Shown piece by piece: positions 63,967 to 64,000 of a stretch of DNA of 64,000 nt. Each line of letters begins with the position of its first letter. Position 1 is the stretch's first letter. The translations under genes and the position numbers were made by a program. Under the pieces are notes generated by a model. It saw nothing but the letters and a program-made list of their open reading frames with translations, was not told the DNA's origin and searched no databases. Origin of the DNA: Ascarosepion bandense (taxonomy: Eukaryota; Mollusca; Cephalopoda; Sepiida; Sepiidae); contig JBBBDQ010001918.1 of the NCBI GenBank assembly GCA_037127315.1, forward strand, positions 4,638,501 through 4,702,500. Direction: 5' to 3'.

Positions 63967-64000
63967 CAGTCAGTTAAGAGCGATACGTGATAAATGCTTA
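63967..64000 (-). repeat. tRNA-derived SINE 3' end, cut by window edge
   Basis: ATCAGTCAGTTAAGAGCGAT then ACGTGATAAATGCTT is the 3' end of another SINE in the same orientation, continuing past the window. Confidence 0.75.

Overview
This is a gene-poor, AT-rich eukaryotic window made almost entirely of transposable-element remnants and tandem repeats. I found no convincing host protein-coding gene, no intact rRNA or tRNA gene, and nothing bacterial. The repeat content suggests a coleoid cephalopod, most likely an octopus. The signs are about twenty copies of one tRNA-derived SINE whose body and hairpin-bearing 3' end are strongly conserved, RTE-like endonuclease/reverse-transcriptase remnants of a type I associate with octopus gene models, abundant (TA)n microsatellites, and non-autonomous Helitrons. 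I could not run a search, so the taxon is inference.

Layout. 0-9.5 kb: RTE tail, SINEs, a Helitron, two mariner-type transposase pseudogenes (4.3-4.9 and 5.3-5.7 kb) and two minus-strand LINE remnants; the one at 8.06-9.35 kb keeps recognisable reverse-transcriptase motifs. 9.8-20 kb: Helitrons, nested LINEs, and an element with 147-bp tandem units inserted in a LINE (16.8-17.4 kb). 20.5-24.4 kb: a LINE interrupted by a SINE, a terminal-inverted-repeat element carrying a complete hammerhead-ribozyme motif (21.85-22.45 kb), and hAT transposase remnants. 26-29.8 kb: Helitron, RTE fragment, a long (TTC)n composite array, LINE tails. 30-32 kb: a minisatellite-bearing dispersed element, a 5S rRNA/tRNA chimeric SINE and a 145-bp tandem array with a 20-bp palindrome. 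32.5-36.6 kb: SINEs, a broken RTE, and an 18-bp minisatellite on both sides of a LINE fragment. 36.8-40.6 kb: a 3.8-kb satellite of 82-bp units (three 27-28-bp subunits) with a roughly 956-bp super-period. 41-48.5 kb: tRNA-like repeats, polypurine tracts, a foldback element, a SINE/RTE chimeric tandem array, and an RTE interrupted by a 518-bp MITE with its empty site recoverable. 48.8-56.9 kb: Helitrons, SINEs, LINE tails and a foldback with about 300-bp arms. 56.9-59.2 kb: an array of about 198-bp units ending in the LINE tail. 60.3-64 kb: a minisatellite element, a pogo/Tigger-like MITE, a longer RTE remnant and SINEs at the edge.

How the parts relate. The autonomous machineries visible, all dead here, are a Jockey/CR1-type LINE, an RTE-like LINE, mariner-type and hAT transposases. 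Around them sit apparent parasites: SINEs, tandem-repeat elements that end in the LINE's 3' tail, MITEs, Helitron derivatives, and Penelope-like repeats with hammerhead-type motifs. Several of the tandem arrays appear to have grown inside or at the ends of mobile elements.
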